From positions 620,001-684,000 of the forward strand of contig NZ_CP109479.1 of NCBI RefSeq assembly GCF_036227485.1: a DNA stretch of 64,000 nt. Direction: 5' to 3'. Position numbers and translations under genes: made by a program. This document shows positions 37,191 to 45,780 of the stretch, in pieces (within the stretch, counting starts at the first letter, position 1; every line of letters begins with the position of its first letter). Under the pieces are notes generated by a model. The model ran no database searches and was not told where the DNA came from. It saw nothing but the letters and a program-made list of their open reading frames with translations. The stretch is from Streptomyces sp. NBC_01451. GTDB lineage: Bacteria > Actinomycetota > Actinomycetes > Streptomycetales > Streptomycetaceae.

Positions 37191-37395
37191 CTGCTCACGG
37201 ATCGCGTCCCGACGGGACTCCGGGACACGTTCCACGCCTGTGCACCCGCTGCCGCCGTCTCCTACCCGCGTCGGCGCCGTGGGTGTCCGGACGGGTGTCG
37301 CCTGCGCGAACGCCCGTTGCGGCCCCGGCCATCCCCTGGGCCGGGGCCGCTGAATCCCGTCGCATCACCCTGTCGACGCCGCACTCCCGGAAGCG

Positions 37396-37785
37396 ATGAC
37401 CATGCCCCTGATGACCACGATGTCCACGCGGACCAGCCCGGACTGGCCCTGTCAGGTCAAGATCCCCGGCAGCTACGACTGGGAGCGCTCGGCGGTCAAG
37501 TGGCTTCGCGAGCTGGTGCCGACGCGCTACGCGGGCTACCCCACGCTGATCCGCCACCCCGTCCTGCTGGCCCGCCACGCGCACATCCAGGTCCAGCACG
37601 AGATCCGTGTCGCCCGCACCGCCCTCCAGACGGCCCGCGCGGATCTGCCCGGCCTCGGTCTGAGCGAGTCGGTCATCGAGCACACGATCAAGATGTACGC
37701 CGCCGAGGTGCTCCAGCTCCAGCACATCGCCCGCAGCATCCGCGCGGTCACCCAGGCCCTGGTCGACACCCACGCCGCCCGCTGA
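37396..37785 (+). CDS. Conserved hypothetical protein
   Basis: 129 residues, no recognised domain. The body is mainly helical with a conserved-looking Trp/Tyr segment (SYDWERSAVKWLRELVPTRY) followed by two long helices (HAHIQVQHEIRVARTALQTA and IKMYAAEVLQLQHIARSIRA). Coding bias is normal. Several closely spaced Met codons make the start uncertain (37396 or up to 10 codons later). It has its own AT-rich promoter region and stands between regulators, converging on a peptidoglycan-binding-type gene. Confidence 0.6.
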   Translation: MTMPLMTTMSTRTSPDWPCQVKIPGSYDWERSAVKWLRELVPTRYAGYPTLIRHPVLLARHAHIQVQHEIRVARTALQTARADLPGLGLSESVIEHTIKMYAAEVLQLQHIARSIRAVTQALVDTHAAR

Positions 37786-37835
37786 GGCCCGCCCGACTGC
37801 CAGGTCGGCCGTCCTTCCCTCCGTCACCGGTGTGT

Positions 37836-38537
37836 TCAGGACCCCGTGCGGGATTCCAGGTCCTTGCGCGTGTCGTCGCCGTAGACGCCCGACTCGTCGC
37901 CGCGGATGCCGTACCAGAGCTGGAAGCGGGCCACGGCCTCGGTGAGGGCCGTGTCGTAATTGCCGCTCGTGGCGCCGTGGGTGTAGACGTCCGGGATGCG
38001 CAGCAGACGTTCCTGCAGGTCGGTCACCTCCGGGCCGCTGGCCCCCTCGCGCAGGGTGCCCGGGCCGTCCGGGTCCGCCGCGACGGGCGCCGACGGAGCG
38101 GGGGCGGTGGTCGGGGGGACCGAGGGCGTCGGCCGGACCTCATCGCCCTCGGCGCTGCCCGGAAGCAGCAGCGCCGATCCGAAGCCGACCAGGGCCGCCG
38201 CGCCGACGGCGACCACGACAGCGGCCCGGCGCAGGTTCGGGCCGAATCCGAAGCCCCTGTCGTCGCGTTCCCGCCGGGCGGCCCGCCGCCGACGGGAGAC
38301 GGGGGGCAACTCCTGCGTCGTGTCCTCGGCGCCGGGCGTCGGCCGGGGCGCGGGCCTGGGCCTGGGTGCGGGCCGGGGCAGGGGTACGGATTCGTAGCCC
38401 TCCGGCATTCCGGACATCGCTTCCTCGTGCTCCCGCATGAGCTGCGCCAGTGCCTCGGTGCGGCGACGGCGCACCACGCGGGTCGGCTCCAGGGGGCGGC
38501 GGCCTTCCGGCCGGCCCGGTGCGGGCGGTGTAGACAC
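37836..38537 (-). CDS. Membrane-anchored peptidoglycan-binding-type protein
   Basis: 233 residues. A basic cytoplasmic N-terminus contains LEPTRVVRRRRTEALAQLMR and a Pro/Arg-rich tract. It precedes one membrane helix (AAVVVAVGAAALVGFGSALLL, about 125-146). A Pro/Thr linker then leads to a C-terminal PG_binding_1-like domain (TLREGASGPEVTDLQERLLR to YGDDTRKDLESR, about 170-230). It probably holds the cell wall from the membrane. GTG 38537 follows GGGAAGGGAAG. The order of domains is common in Streptomyces proteins of unknown role. Confidence 0.8.
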   Translation of the reverse strand: MSTPPAPGRPEGRRPLEPTRVVRRRRTEALAQLMREHEEAMSGMPEGYESVPLPRPAPRPRPAPRPTPGAEDTTQELPPVSRRRRAARRERDDRGFGFGPNLRRAAVVVAVGAAALVGFGSALLLPGSAEGDEVRPTPSVPPTTAPAPSAPVAADPDGPGTLREGASGPEVTDLQERLLRIPDVYTHGATSGNYDTALTEAVARFQLWYGIRGDESGVYGDDTRKDLESRTGS

Positions 38538-38642
38538 TCGGCTTCCCTTCCCAGCGTTCTCCTGCGTACGGACTTCGCACGGGGCCGTGCACGGCGATGC
38601 CACCGGCTCCGTGAAGTGATACGCGTTCAGATGCCACCGGGT

Positions 38643-39725
38643 TCAGTGCGACGGGCGGAGGTTGCCGGACGCCCGGCGTCCGGTACCGCCGTCGCCCAGG
38701 CCGGACCGCTCGACGAAGTGGTCCAGGTGGTCCGGGGCCGGGCGCAGCAGGCCGTCGCGGACGGCGAGGGCGGTGGCCTCTGCGCGGGAGGCGGCGCCGG
38801 TCTTGCGGAGCAGATGTTCGATGTGGCTGTGCACGGTCCGCGGGGACAGGAACAGGGCCTGCGCGATGGCCTGGTTGGTCTGCCCGGTGGCGGCCCGCGT
38901 GAGCACTTCCAGCTCGCGCGGGCTGAGCCCGTACGGCAGTTCTGTCGGCGTCTCGTGGACCAGTACCGCCTCCGCCGGACCGGTCAGCCCCGGGGCAGTG
39001 GTGTGCCGGTGCAGGGAGACGCGGTACCAGGTGCCGTCGAGTTGCCACAGCAGCCGCAGCCGTCGGCCGCCCGTCCCGGCGAAGGCGCGCAGCAGGGGAC
39101 GGAACTCGTCGTCCGCCGCGACGCGGGCGTGCCCCCACCCCGGCAGGCCGACGCTGCCGCCCTCGGCGACAAGGCTCGCCGCGCCCTCGGCAGGCAGTCC
39201 GTGCAGGTCGCCGGTGTGTGCCGTCGGGTCGACCAGCGCTCCGAGCGCGGGGATGACGGAGGCGAGGAGGCGGCGGGCCTCGGTGTCGTAGGCGTCCGCG
39301 TCGCGGGTCGAGAGGTTGATCAGGCCGACGAGGCGTCCGTCGTGCCGGAGTGCCCCGGTCATCGCGTCGCGCAGGCCGGCCGGGCGGACCCGCTCGGCGT
39401 AGAACCAGCCGTGCCGGAAGCGCTGGCAGGGGTCGTCGGCGTCCTCGGAGATGGAGGGCGGCACATCCTGGCGGACGACGTTGCGGTACCAGGGGGTGTC
39501 GACGAACTCCGCGGCCATCGCCTGCGAGTTCTCGGCGGTGTAGCCGATGCCGGCGACCTGGACGTGCTCGCCGGTCAGCGGGTCGATGGACAGCAGCGTC
39601 GCCACGTCGAGGGGCAGGGCACGGCGGAGTTCCTCCAGCGCCTGGGAGCACGCCGAGACGGTGTCGCGCTCGCGCGTGAGCATGCCGATGCGGGTGGCCG
39701 CCGCGATCTGGTGGTGGCTGAGCAT
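38643..39725 (-). CDS. LuxR-type regulator with N-terminal GAF-like sensor
   Basis: About 360 residues. The N-terminal half resembles a GAF domain (LDVATLLSIDPLTGEHVQVA, GLRDAMTGALRHDGRLVGLI), and the C-terminal LuxR helix-turn-helix is LSPRELEVLTRAATGQTNQAIAQALFLSPRTVHSHIEHLLRK-like (LSPRELEVLTRAATGQ, then SPRTVHSHIEHLLRKTG). No receiver domain is seen, so it senses a ligand rather than a kinase signal. ATG 39725 has GGAGG six bases upstream, preferred over 39755. It is divergent from the ABC transporter operon at 40060, which it may control. Confidence 0.85.
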   Translation of the reverse strand: MLSHHQIAAATRIGMLTRERDTVSACSQALEELRRALPLDVATLLSIDPLTGEHVQVAGIGYTAENSQAMAAEFVDTPWYRNVVRQDVPPSISEDADDPCQRFRHGWFYAERVRPAGLRDAMTGALRHDGRLVGLINLSTRDADAYDTEARRLLASVIPALGALVDPTAHTGDLHGLPAEGAASLVAEGGSVGLPGWGHARVAADDEFRPLLRAFAGTGGRRLRLLWQLDGTWYRVSLHRHTTAPGLTGPAEAVLVHETPTELPYGLSPRELEVLTRAATGQTNQAIAQALFLSPRTVHSHIEHLLRKTGAASRAEATALAVRDGLLRPAPDHLDHFVERSGLGDGGTGRRASGNLRPSH

Positions 39726-39768
39726 GCGCGCCTCCGGGAGCTGCCCGGGAGTCATCCAGCAGCAAAGT

Positions 39769-39784
39769 CGTTTGGCCCCTAACG
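39769..39784. promoter_or_regulatory. Weak copy of the CGTTTGGC...AAAC motif in the divergent LuxR/ABC promoter
   Basis: CGTTTGGCCCCTAACG matches 13 of 16 positions of the site before the amine permease (CGTTTGGCCTGAAACG). It lies in the 334-bp region 39726-40059 between the LuxR-type gene and the ABC operon. That region has no gene; I see no other clear site except a GTATTT-like -10 near 39916. Confidence 0.35.
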
Positions 39785-40059
39785 CTAGGGCCGCGCCCCG
39801 TGCCGGGCAAGACGTTCGCCCCGACGTGACCGTATCGCTGCCGACCGGACCGCCGGTTCGGATCACGGTCGGAAGGTGGTCGGGAGGCGGTCAGGACGGG
39901 GCCTGGACGGAGTCGGTATTTGTACGGATGGTGCGACGGGACGCGGGGGTCTTTTCTGTTCGGCACGGCCGGTCCTCCCGACCGGCAGCCTCACGAACCT
40001 CTTGCCGCACCCCTCGCAGCCCGCCCCCCGACGGGCCCGTCCCCTGGGAGAGCACCGCC

Positions 40060-41094
40060 ATGACCACAACCCCGTCCGCCGGTTCCGCGACCTCGCGCAG
40101 ACAGTTCCTCGCCTGGTCCGGCACGGCCCTCGCCCTCGCCGCCGCCGGCTGTTCGGCACCCGGCAGCGACACGGCGTCGTCGGGGCAGAAGGCCGCCGCC
40201 GCCAAGGCGTCCGGTGAGCCCCTGACGAAGATCGGCCTGGACTACCCGTTCACCCAACTCCCGCTCTACGCCACGCTGGTGAAGCTCTCCACGGCCGCCG
40301 CGAAGAAGCACGGGGTCTCCCTGCTGACGACCAGCGACGGCAGCAGCCCCGACACCCAGGCGACCAACCTCAACACCTGGGTCGCCCGCAAGACGCCCGC
40401 GATCGTCTCGTTCCCCATGGTGTTCGAGGCCACCGAAACCATCGCCAAGGCCGCGCTGGACGCCGGCCTGATCTGGGTGACGTACGGCGGCACGCTGGAG
40501 AACCAGAGTGCCGACATCCGGTTCAGCTTCCGGGAGGGCGGCGCCCTGCTCGGCGAGGCGGCGGCCAAGTGGGCGCTGGAGAACCTCGGCGGCAAGGGCA
40601 AGATCGCCTTCCTGACCGACAGCACGATCGAACTGGGCCGCGAGCGCACCAAGGGCATGGTCGACGCCTTCACCAAACTCGCGCCGGGCGTCGACGTCGT
40701 CGCCCAGGAACAGGCCATCGACCCGGACACGGGCCTGACCAGGACCAAGGCCATCCTGGCCAAGCACCCCGACCTCAATCTGGTCCTCGGTGTCACGGAC
40801 GCGTCCGCGTACGGCGGGTACAAGGCGCTGGAGCAGACGGGTCGGGCGAAGGACGACGCGAAGACGTTCGTCGGCGGGCAGGACGGGGCGGCGCCCTCGC
40901 TCATCGCGATCAAGCAGGGCACCTTCTACCGCGCCTCGGCCGCGCTCGCCCCGCAGGACATCGCGAACGCCATCGTGGACGTGCCGCTCGCGGTCGCCGC
41001 GGGCAAGGCCGACCCCGGCGTGGAGGTACCGATCACGCTCGTCGGCCCCCGGGACACGGCGAAGATCGACGCGCTGCTCGCCCAGAACGGCTAG
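40060..41094 (+). CDS. Tat-type lipoprotein, ribose-like ABC substrate-binding protein
   Basis: 344 residues. The signal peptide has twin arginines (SRRQFLAWSGTALALAAAGC) with a lipobox Cys, so a Tat-exported lipoprotein is likely. The mature part is a type 1 periplasmic-binding (RbsB-like) fold: TKIGLDYPFTQLPLYATLVK start, KIAFLTDSTIELGRERTKGM, LVLGVTDASAYGGYKALEQT, TFVGGQDGAAPSLIAIKQGT. ATG 40060. It begins a four-gene unit with the ATPase, permease and amidohydrolase; the ligand is not known and need not be a sugar. Confidence 0.9.
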   Translation: MTTTPSAGSATSRRQFLAWSGTALALAAAGCSAPGSDTASSGQKAAAAKASGEPLTKIGLDYPFTQLPLYATLVKLSTAAAKKHGVSLLTTSDGSSPDTQATNLNTWVARKTPAIVSFPMVFEATETIAKAALDAGLIWVTYGGTLENQSADIRFSFREGGALLGEAAAKWALENLGGKGKIAFLTDSTIELGRERTKGMVDAFTKLAPGVDVVAQEQAIDPDTGLTRTKAILAKHPDLNLVLGVTDASAYGGYKALEQTGRAKDDAKTFVGGQDGAAPSLIAIKQGTFYRASAALAPQDIANAIVDVPLAVAAGKADPGVEVPITLVGPRDTAKIDALLAQNG

Positions 41095-41103
41095 GGGGCC
41101 GTC

Positions 41104-42819
41104 ATGACGGAGGTGAGTCTCCGGATCCGCGGACTGACCAAGTCCTTCGGCGGGGTCCGGGCCCTGGACGGCGTGGACCTGACCGTGCCGATGGGACAGG
41201 TCCACGCCCTGCTCGGGCACAACGGCGCCGGCAAGTCCACGCTCATCAAGTGCCTGGGCGGGGCCTACCCGCCGGACGCGGGCACGATCGAGGTCGGCGG
41301 GCGGGCGTACGAGCGGCTGAGCCCGCGCGAGTCGATCGCGGCGGGTGTGGCGATCATCTTCCAGACGCTGAGCGTGGTCGACGCGCTCACCGTCTCCGAG
41401 AACATCTTCCTCGGCCAGGAGTGGACGCGGTACGGCCGGATCGACCGCCGCGCCCAGGAAGAGGTCGCCGCCGGACTCCTGGAACGCGTGGCGGCGACCT
41501 GCTCACCACGCGACCGGGTGGGCGAACTCCCCATGGGGCAGCGCCAGTTGGTCGAGATCGCCAAGGCGCTCAGCCGCAGCGCCTCCGTCCTGGTCCTCGA
41601 CGAGCCGACCGCCGCCCTGTCCACCGCCGAGAGCGACGCCCTGGCCGAACGGGTCGAGGATTTGCGCACCCAGGGACTGGCCATCGTCTACGTCACCCAC
41701 CTGCTGGCGGAGGTCGAGCGCCTCGCCGACGCGGTGACCGTCCTGCGGGACGGCCTGGTCGCCCATCACGCGGTGGGGGCGGGACAGCGCCGACGGGACC
41801 TGGTCGCCGCCATCGCCGGACGACCGGCCGAGCCTCCCGCCCGGACTGGTGACGGGACCCACGCCGAGACCCGTGTCGAGACGAGACCGATCGGCGCCGG
41901 GTCCCCCAGTCACCGTCCCCGCACCGACACCGACACCACACCCCGCGTCGCGGCCTCCCCCGCCGGTTCAGCGGCGCGGGGTGTGGGCTCCTCCTCCGGC
42001 GGCCTGGTCCTGGAGGGCCTGCGCGGCCCCGGTTTCGGACCCGTCACCCTCACCGTGGGCAGCGGTGAACGCGTCGGGCTGTACGGCCTCATCGGTTCCG
42101 GCCGTACGCGCGTCCTGGAGACCCTGTACGGCAGGCGCCGCGCATCCGGCGGCACCGTGCGGGTCGGTGACCGAACCGTCGCCGCCGCCCGGCCCGGCGA
42201 CGCGCTGGCCGCCGGGATCGCCCTCGTTCCGGCGGACCGGCGCAGACAGGGGCTGTTCCCGACGCTGGGTGCCCGGGACAACGCGCTGCTTCCGGCGGTG
42301 CGCCCGCTGTCCCGGTACGGCGTACGGGCTCTCGGCGCCGAACGGCGGGTGTTCGACGCGCTGGCCAGTGAGGTGGGTCTGCGACCGGCGCGGCCCCGGC
42401 TGCCGGCGTCCTCGTTCTCCGGCGGCAACCAGCAGAAGCTGGTCCTCGGCCGGTGGATCAACGACACCCGGGACATCCGCGTGCTGCTCCTCGACGAGCC
42501 GACCCAGGGCGTCGACGTGGGCGCCCGGCAGGAGATCTACCGGGTCGTGCGCTCCCTCGCCGACGACCGGGGCACGGCCGTGCTGTTCGCGTCCAGCGAC
42601 CCGGAGGAGATCGTCGCCCTCGCCGACCGCTGTCTGGTCGTCGCCGGGGGCCGGGTCGTCGGCGAACTGTCCGGAGCCGGGCTCACGGAGGAGGCCCTGC
42701 TGTCGGCCGTGCACGACGCCTCCGGCCCCTTCTCCCCCTCCGAAGAATCCGATGGATCCGACATCCCGGACGGCGCGTCCGCACGTCAGCGGTCCGTCCC
42801 CGCCGAAGGAGCAGTATGA
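41104..42819 (+). CDS. ABC transporter ATPase, duplicated RbsA/MglA type
   Basis: 571 residues, two ATPase halves. Half 1 has Walker A HNGAGKSTL, signature LPMGQRQLVEIAKAL and Walker B VLVLDEPTAAL. Half 2 has a degenerate P-loop GLIGSGRTRVLE but signature FSGGNQQKLVLGRWI and Walker B VLLLDEPTQGVDVGA, the usual asymmetry of RbsA. A disordered linker (about 245-300) rich in Thr/Arg/Ser separates them and is longer than usual. The stop overlaps the permease start (ATGA). Confidence 0.94.
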   Translation: MTEVSLRIRGLTKSFGGVRALDGVDLTVPMGQVHALLGHNGAGKSTLIKCLGGAYPPDAGTIEVGGRAYERLSPRESIAAGVAIIFQTLSVVDALTVSENIFLGQEWTRYGRIDRRAQEEVAAGLLERVAATCSPRDRVGELPMGQRQLVEIAKALSRSASVLVLDEPTAALSTAESDALAERVEDLRTQGLAIVYVTHLLAEVERLADAVTVLRDGLVAHHAVGAGQRRRDLVAAIAGRPAEPPARTGDGTHAETRVETRPIGAGSPSHRPRTDTDTTPRVAASPAGSAARGVGSSSGGLVLEGLRGPGFGPVTLTVGSGERVGLYGLIGSGRTRVLETLYGRRRASGGTVRVGDRTVAAARPGDALAAGIALVPADRRRQGLFPTLGARDNALLPAVRPLSRYGVRALGAERRVFDALASEVGLRPARPRLPASSFSGGNQQKLVLGRWINDTRDIRVLLLDEPTQGVDVGARQEIYRVVRSLADDRGTAVLFASSDPEEIVALADRCLVVAGGRVVGELSGAGLTEEALLSAVHDASGPFSPSEESDGSDIPDGASARQRSVPAEGAV

Positions 42820-43808
42820 CCACCGCCGACTCCGTCCTCGTGCGCCCGCGCGCCCTCGCCGCGGGCGGTCTCGGTACCGTGCGACGGCATCCGCTGATCC
42901 TGGTCCTGGCCGTGATGGTGCTGGTGTTCCAGGTGTCGACGGGGAGTTTCCTCGACCCGGCCAATCTGCGCGGCATCGCCACCGACGCGGCCACCCTCGC
43001 CATCGTCGCCGTTCCCCTTGCCCTGTTGGTGATCAGCGGGTATCTCGATCTGTCCGTCGGTTCGACGCTCGCCCTGGGCGGACTGGTCGCGGGCCGACTG
43101 GCCGGGCAGGGGCAGTCTCCGGTCGTCGCCGTGCTGGGCGGGCTGGCCGCCGGGGCGGTGGTCGGGGCGGTGAACGGCGTGCTGTGCTGCTACTTCGGGC
43201 TGTCGGCGTTCATCGTGACGCTGGGCATGCTGACCGCCGTACGCGGGTTCGCGCAGCAGCTCTTCCCGCTGCCGCTCAGCGGGTTCGGCGCCGGGTTCGC
43301 GTGGCTCGGCGGGTCGCGGATCGCGGGGATCGCGGCGCCGGTCGTCATCGCCGCGTTCGTGCTGGTCGCGGGCGCCCTGTTCCTGGCGTTCACGCCGGCC
43401 GGGCGGCATGTCTTCGCGATCGGCGTCAACCGGGAGGCCGCGTATCTGTCCGGTATCAGCATCCGGCGTACGCCCTTCGCGCTCTTCGTCGTCACCGGGG
43501 TGGCCGCCGCGCTGGCCGGGGCGATCAAGGCGTCGGTGCTGGACAGCGCGGTCGCCGGTACTTCGGGGGCCGGGTTCGAACTGACGGTGCTGACGGCCGT
43601 ACTGCTGGGCGGGGTCGCGCTGACCGGCGGTTCGGGATCGGTTCTCGGGGTGCTGCTCGGCGTGCTGTTCCTCGGCAGCCTGCAGAACGGGCTGACACTG
43701 CTCGACGTGCCCACCTTCTGGCAGCAGATGGCCCAGGGGACCGCGCTGGTGGCGGGCGCCGCGCTCGCCCACTTCGCGCCCCGGTCGGCCGGGTCGTCGG
43801 CCCGGTGA
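42816..43808 (+). CDS. ABC transporter permease, ribose/simple-sugar type (RbsC-like)
   Basis: 330 residues, about ten membrane helices: PLILVLAVMVLVFQVSTGSF start, GYLDLSVGSTLALGGLVAGR (family motif), GLSAFIVTLGMLTAVRG, and a C-terminal GVALTGGSGSVLGVLLGVLF with LLDVPTFWQQMAQGTALVAG. It forms a homodimeric channel with the RbsA-type ATPase. The ATG overlaps the ATPase stop by 4 nt. Confidence 0.93.
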   Translation: MTTADSVLVRPRALAAGGLGTVRRHPLILVLAVMVLVFQVSTGSFLDPANLRGIATDAATLAIVAVPLALLVISGYLDLSVGSTLALGGLVAGRLAGQGQSPVVAVLGGLAAGAVVGAVNGVLCCYFGLSAFIVTLGMLTAVRGFAQQLFPLPLSGFGAGFAWLGGSRIAGIAAPVVIAAFVLVAGALFLAFTPAGRHVFAIGVNREAAYLSGISIRRTPFALFVVTGVAAALAGAIKASVLDSAVAGTSGAGFELTVLTAVLLGGVALTGGSGSVLGVLLGVLFLGSLQNGLTLLDVPTFWQQMAQGTALVAGAALAHFAPRSAGSSAR

Positions 43809-43831
43809 ACCCTTCCGCCGACCAGTCGACC

Positions 43832-43930
43832 GTGAACACGGTCAACACCAGCCGGGCCGCCAACACCATCAACACCGTGAACCCTGTGAACCCTGCGAAC
43901 TCCGTGAACTCCGTGAACTCCGTGAAAGAG
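43832..43930 (+). repeat. Degenerate 9-bp tandem repeat (GTGAACTCC-like), about 11 units
   Basis: Units run without interruption in a 9-base register: GTGAACACG, GTCAACACC, one divergent unit, GCCAACACC, ATCAACACC, GTGAACCCT twice, GCGAACTCC, GTGAACTCC twice, then GTGAAAGAG. The 131-bp gap (43809-43938) between the permease and the amidohydrolase is almost entirely this repeat. It is not coding in the permease frame, although one other frame reads it as (V/I/A)N(T/P/S) units. Confidence 0.75.
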
Positions 43931-43938
43931 GTTTCCGC

Positions 43939-45639
43939 GTGAGCGACAACGCTCCCACCCTGATCCTGACCGGCGGTCAGGTCCTCACCGTCGACGGGGA
44001 CTTCACCGTGGCGGAAGGCGTCGCCGTGCGCGGTCGGGACATCGTCGCCGTCGGGACCGACGCCGAGATGCGCGCCCTCGCCGGCCCGGACACCCGCGTC
44101 GTCGAACTGGGCGGGCGTACGGTTCTGCCCGGCATCAACGACTCGCATCTGCACGGGGCCGCGTACGGGATGACGAAGCCGCCCTTCGCCCTCGACGTCG
44201 GCCATCCCACGGTCGGGTCGATCGCCGACATCGTCGGTGTCGTCGAGCGGGCGGTGCGGGAGGCGCGGGACGGCGAGTGGGTGGTCGGGCTCGGCTGGGA
44301 CCCCGGGTATCTGGCGGAGTGTCTCGCCGATCCGCGGCGGCTTCCGCACCGCGCGGACCTGGACGCTGTCGCACCGGACCACCCCGTGTGTCTGACCGAC
44401 TTCTCCTCGCACATGGCGTGGCTCAACAGTGCGGCGCTGCGTGCGTGCGGGATCGACGCGGACAGCGCGGCGCCGGGCGGCGGCGTGATCGACCTCGGCC
44501 TCGACGGGCAGCCCACCGGCATCCTGCGCGAGGCCGCCCAGGGGCTCGTGCAGGCCGGCCTCCCCTCCCCCACCGTCGCCGAGCGGCGCCGGGCCATCCA
44601 GGCGGTGGTCCGTGAGCTGCACTCGCGCGGGATCACCAGTTACACCGAGCCGGGGCTCGGGCCGGGCGGCGCCGGGACCTTCTTCGGCGGGCTGAGCACC
44701 GACAACTGGACGGCGTACGCCGAGCTCGCCGAGGAAGGTGCACTGGAGGCGCGCGTCAGCGTGCTGCTGCTGCCCGCGCCCATGGGCGGTTCCGCCGACG
44801 ACGTGCGCAAGGGGCTGGCGGAGCTGCGCCGGCCGGAGTCGGCCGATCCCCGGCTGCTCAACGCCATCGGCGTCAAGATCTTCGCCGACGGGGTGCCGCC
44901 GAACCGTACGGCCTGGATGAACGAGCCGTATCCCGAGGGCGGCCACGGCGCGCTGTGCGTGCACGGGGCCACGCCCGCGCTCCAGGTGGACGAGCTGCGC
45001 GAGATGATCCGGGTCGCGCACGAGGCCGGTTTCCAGCTCGGTGTGCACGTCACGGGGGACCGGGCGATCGACACCGTCGTCGACGCGTTCGTCGACGCCG
45101 AGACCGCCGCGCCCCGCGCCGACGCCCGCCACTACGTCATCCACGGCGACTTCATCGGCCCGGACAGCCTGGCGAAACTGGCGGCGCACGGGTACGGGGT
45201 CAACATGAACCCCGCCATCAAGTGGACCATCTCCGACCTGATGGACGAGGTCGTGGGACCCGTGCGGTCGGCGTACCAGTGGCCGGTGCGGTCGGCGGTC
45301 GAGGCCGGGGTGCGGGTGTGCGCGAGTTCCGACGCGCCGATCACCAGGCCGGACTGGCGGCAGGGAGTGGCCGCGATGCTGCTGCGCGAGTCGAAGGCCA
45401 GCGGCCGGCCCAGCGGTCCGGAGCAGTGCGTCACGCTCGCCGAGGCGCTGCGCGCCTACACGGCCACCCCGGCCTGGCAGGACTTCGCCGACGGCTGGAA
45501 GGGCACGATCGAGCCGGGCAGGGTCGCGGACCTGTGCGTGCTGGACCGGCCGCTGCTGGACATCGACCCGCACGACATCACCGAGGTCGAGGTGGATCTC
45601 ACGGTGTTCGACGGACGGGTGGTCTTCGAGCGGGGCTGA
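43939..45639 (+). CDS. Amidohydrolase family protein (YtcJ/N-substituted formamide deformylase-like)
   Basis: 566 residues. The N-terminal beta domain (LILTGGQVLTVDGDFTVAEG) is followed by the TIM-barrel metal site VLPGINDSHLHGA (HxH), later GVHVTGDRAIDTVVDA and HYVIHGDFIGPDSL, with CASSDAPITRPDWRQGVAAM as the final Asp region. The C-terminal QDFADGWKGTIEPGRVADLCVLD closes the beta domain. This is the YtcJ-like branch, which cleaves N-acyl, carbamate or formamide groups. It is cytoplasmic. Position behind the ABC importer suggests it acts on the imported compound. GTG 43939 follows AGAGG. A strong hairpin follows the gene. Confidence 0.88.
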   Translation: MSDNAPTLILTGGQVLTVDGDFTVAEGVAVRGRDIVAVGTDAEMRALAGPDTRVVELGGRTVLPGINDSHLHGAAYGMTKPPFALDVGHPTVGSIADIVGVVERAVREARDGEWVVGLGWDPGYLAECLADPRRLPHRADLDAVAPDHPVCLTDFSSHMAWLNSAALRACGIDADSAAPGGGVIDLGLDGQPTGILREAAQGLVQAGLPSPTVAERRRAIQAVVRELHSRGITSYTEPGLGPGGAGTFFGGLSTDNWTAYAELAEEGALEARVSVLLLPAPMGGSADDVRKGLAELRRPESADPRLLNAIGVKIFADGVPPNRTAWMNEPYPEGGHGALCVHGATPALQVDELREMIRVAHEAGFQLGVHVTGDRAIDTVVDAFVDAETAAPRADARHYVIHGDFIGPDSLAKLAAHGYGVNMNPAIKWTISDLMDEVVGPVRSAYQWPVRSAVEAGVRVCASSDAPITRPDWRQGVAAMLLRESKASGRPSGPEQCVTLAEALRAYTATPAWQDFADGWKGTIEPGRVADLCVLDRPLLDIDPHDITEVEVDLTVFDGRVVFERG

Positions 45640-45708
45640 GCACTCCGCGGGCCGGACGGTTCCCTGCCCGCCGGCCGGTGAGGGTCTGTCGCGCCCACTC
45701 GGCGGAGC

Positions 45709-45764
45709 AGCACATCGATGGAGCCCCGCGCCCTGAAAGGGGCGCGGGGCTCCATCGATGTGCT
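45709..45764. terminator. 25-bp perfect hairpin between convergent genes
   Basis: Left arm 45709-45733 and right arm 45740-45764 are exact reverse complements over 25 bases; the loop is TGAAAG (6 nt). The arms contain ATCGAT and GGGGCGCGGGG-type GC blocks. It sits 70 bp after the amidohydrolase stop and 17 bp before the end of the convergent PuuD-like gene, so it probably terminates both transcripts. Confidence 0.8.
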
Positions 45765-45780
45765 CGCGTCCGAAGGCCGG

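Noticed and set aside
40060-43808. Assigning the RbsABC-like system as a ribose transporter
   Set aside because: No ribokinase or ribose genes nearby; the linked amidohydrolase and possible shared operator point to another substrate, so only the type is stated.
43832-43930. CRISPR-like array
   Set aside because: Units are 9 bp, contiguous and without spacers, and no cas genes are present; it is a simple tandem repeat.
41849-43942. 697-codon plus-strand frame overlapping the ATPase and permease genes
   Set aside because: Out of frame with both transporter genes and Arg/Pro/Ser-rich; its VN repeat end is only the 9-bp tandem repeat read in another frame.
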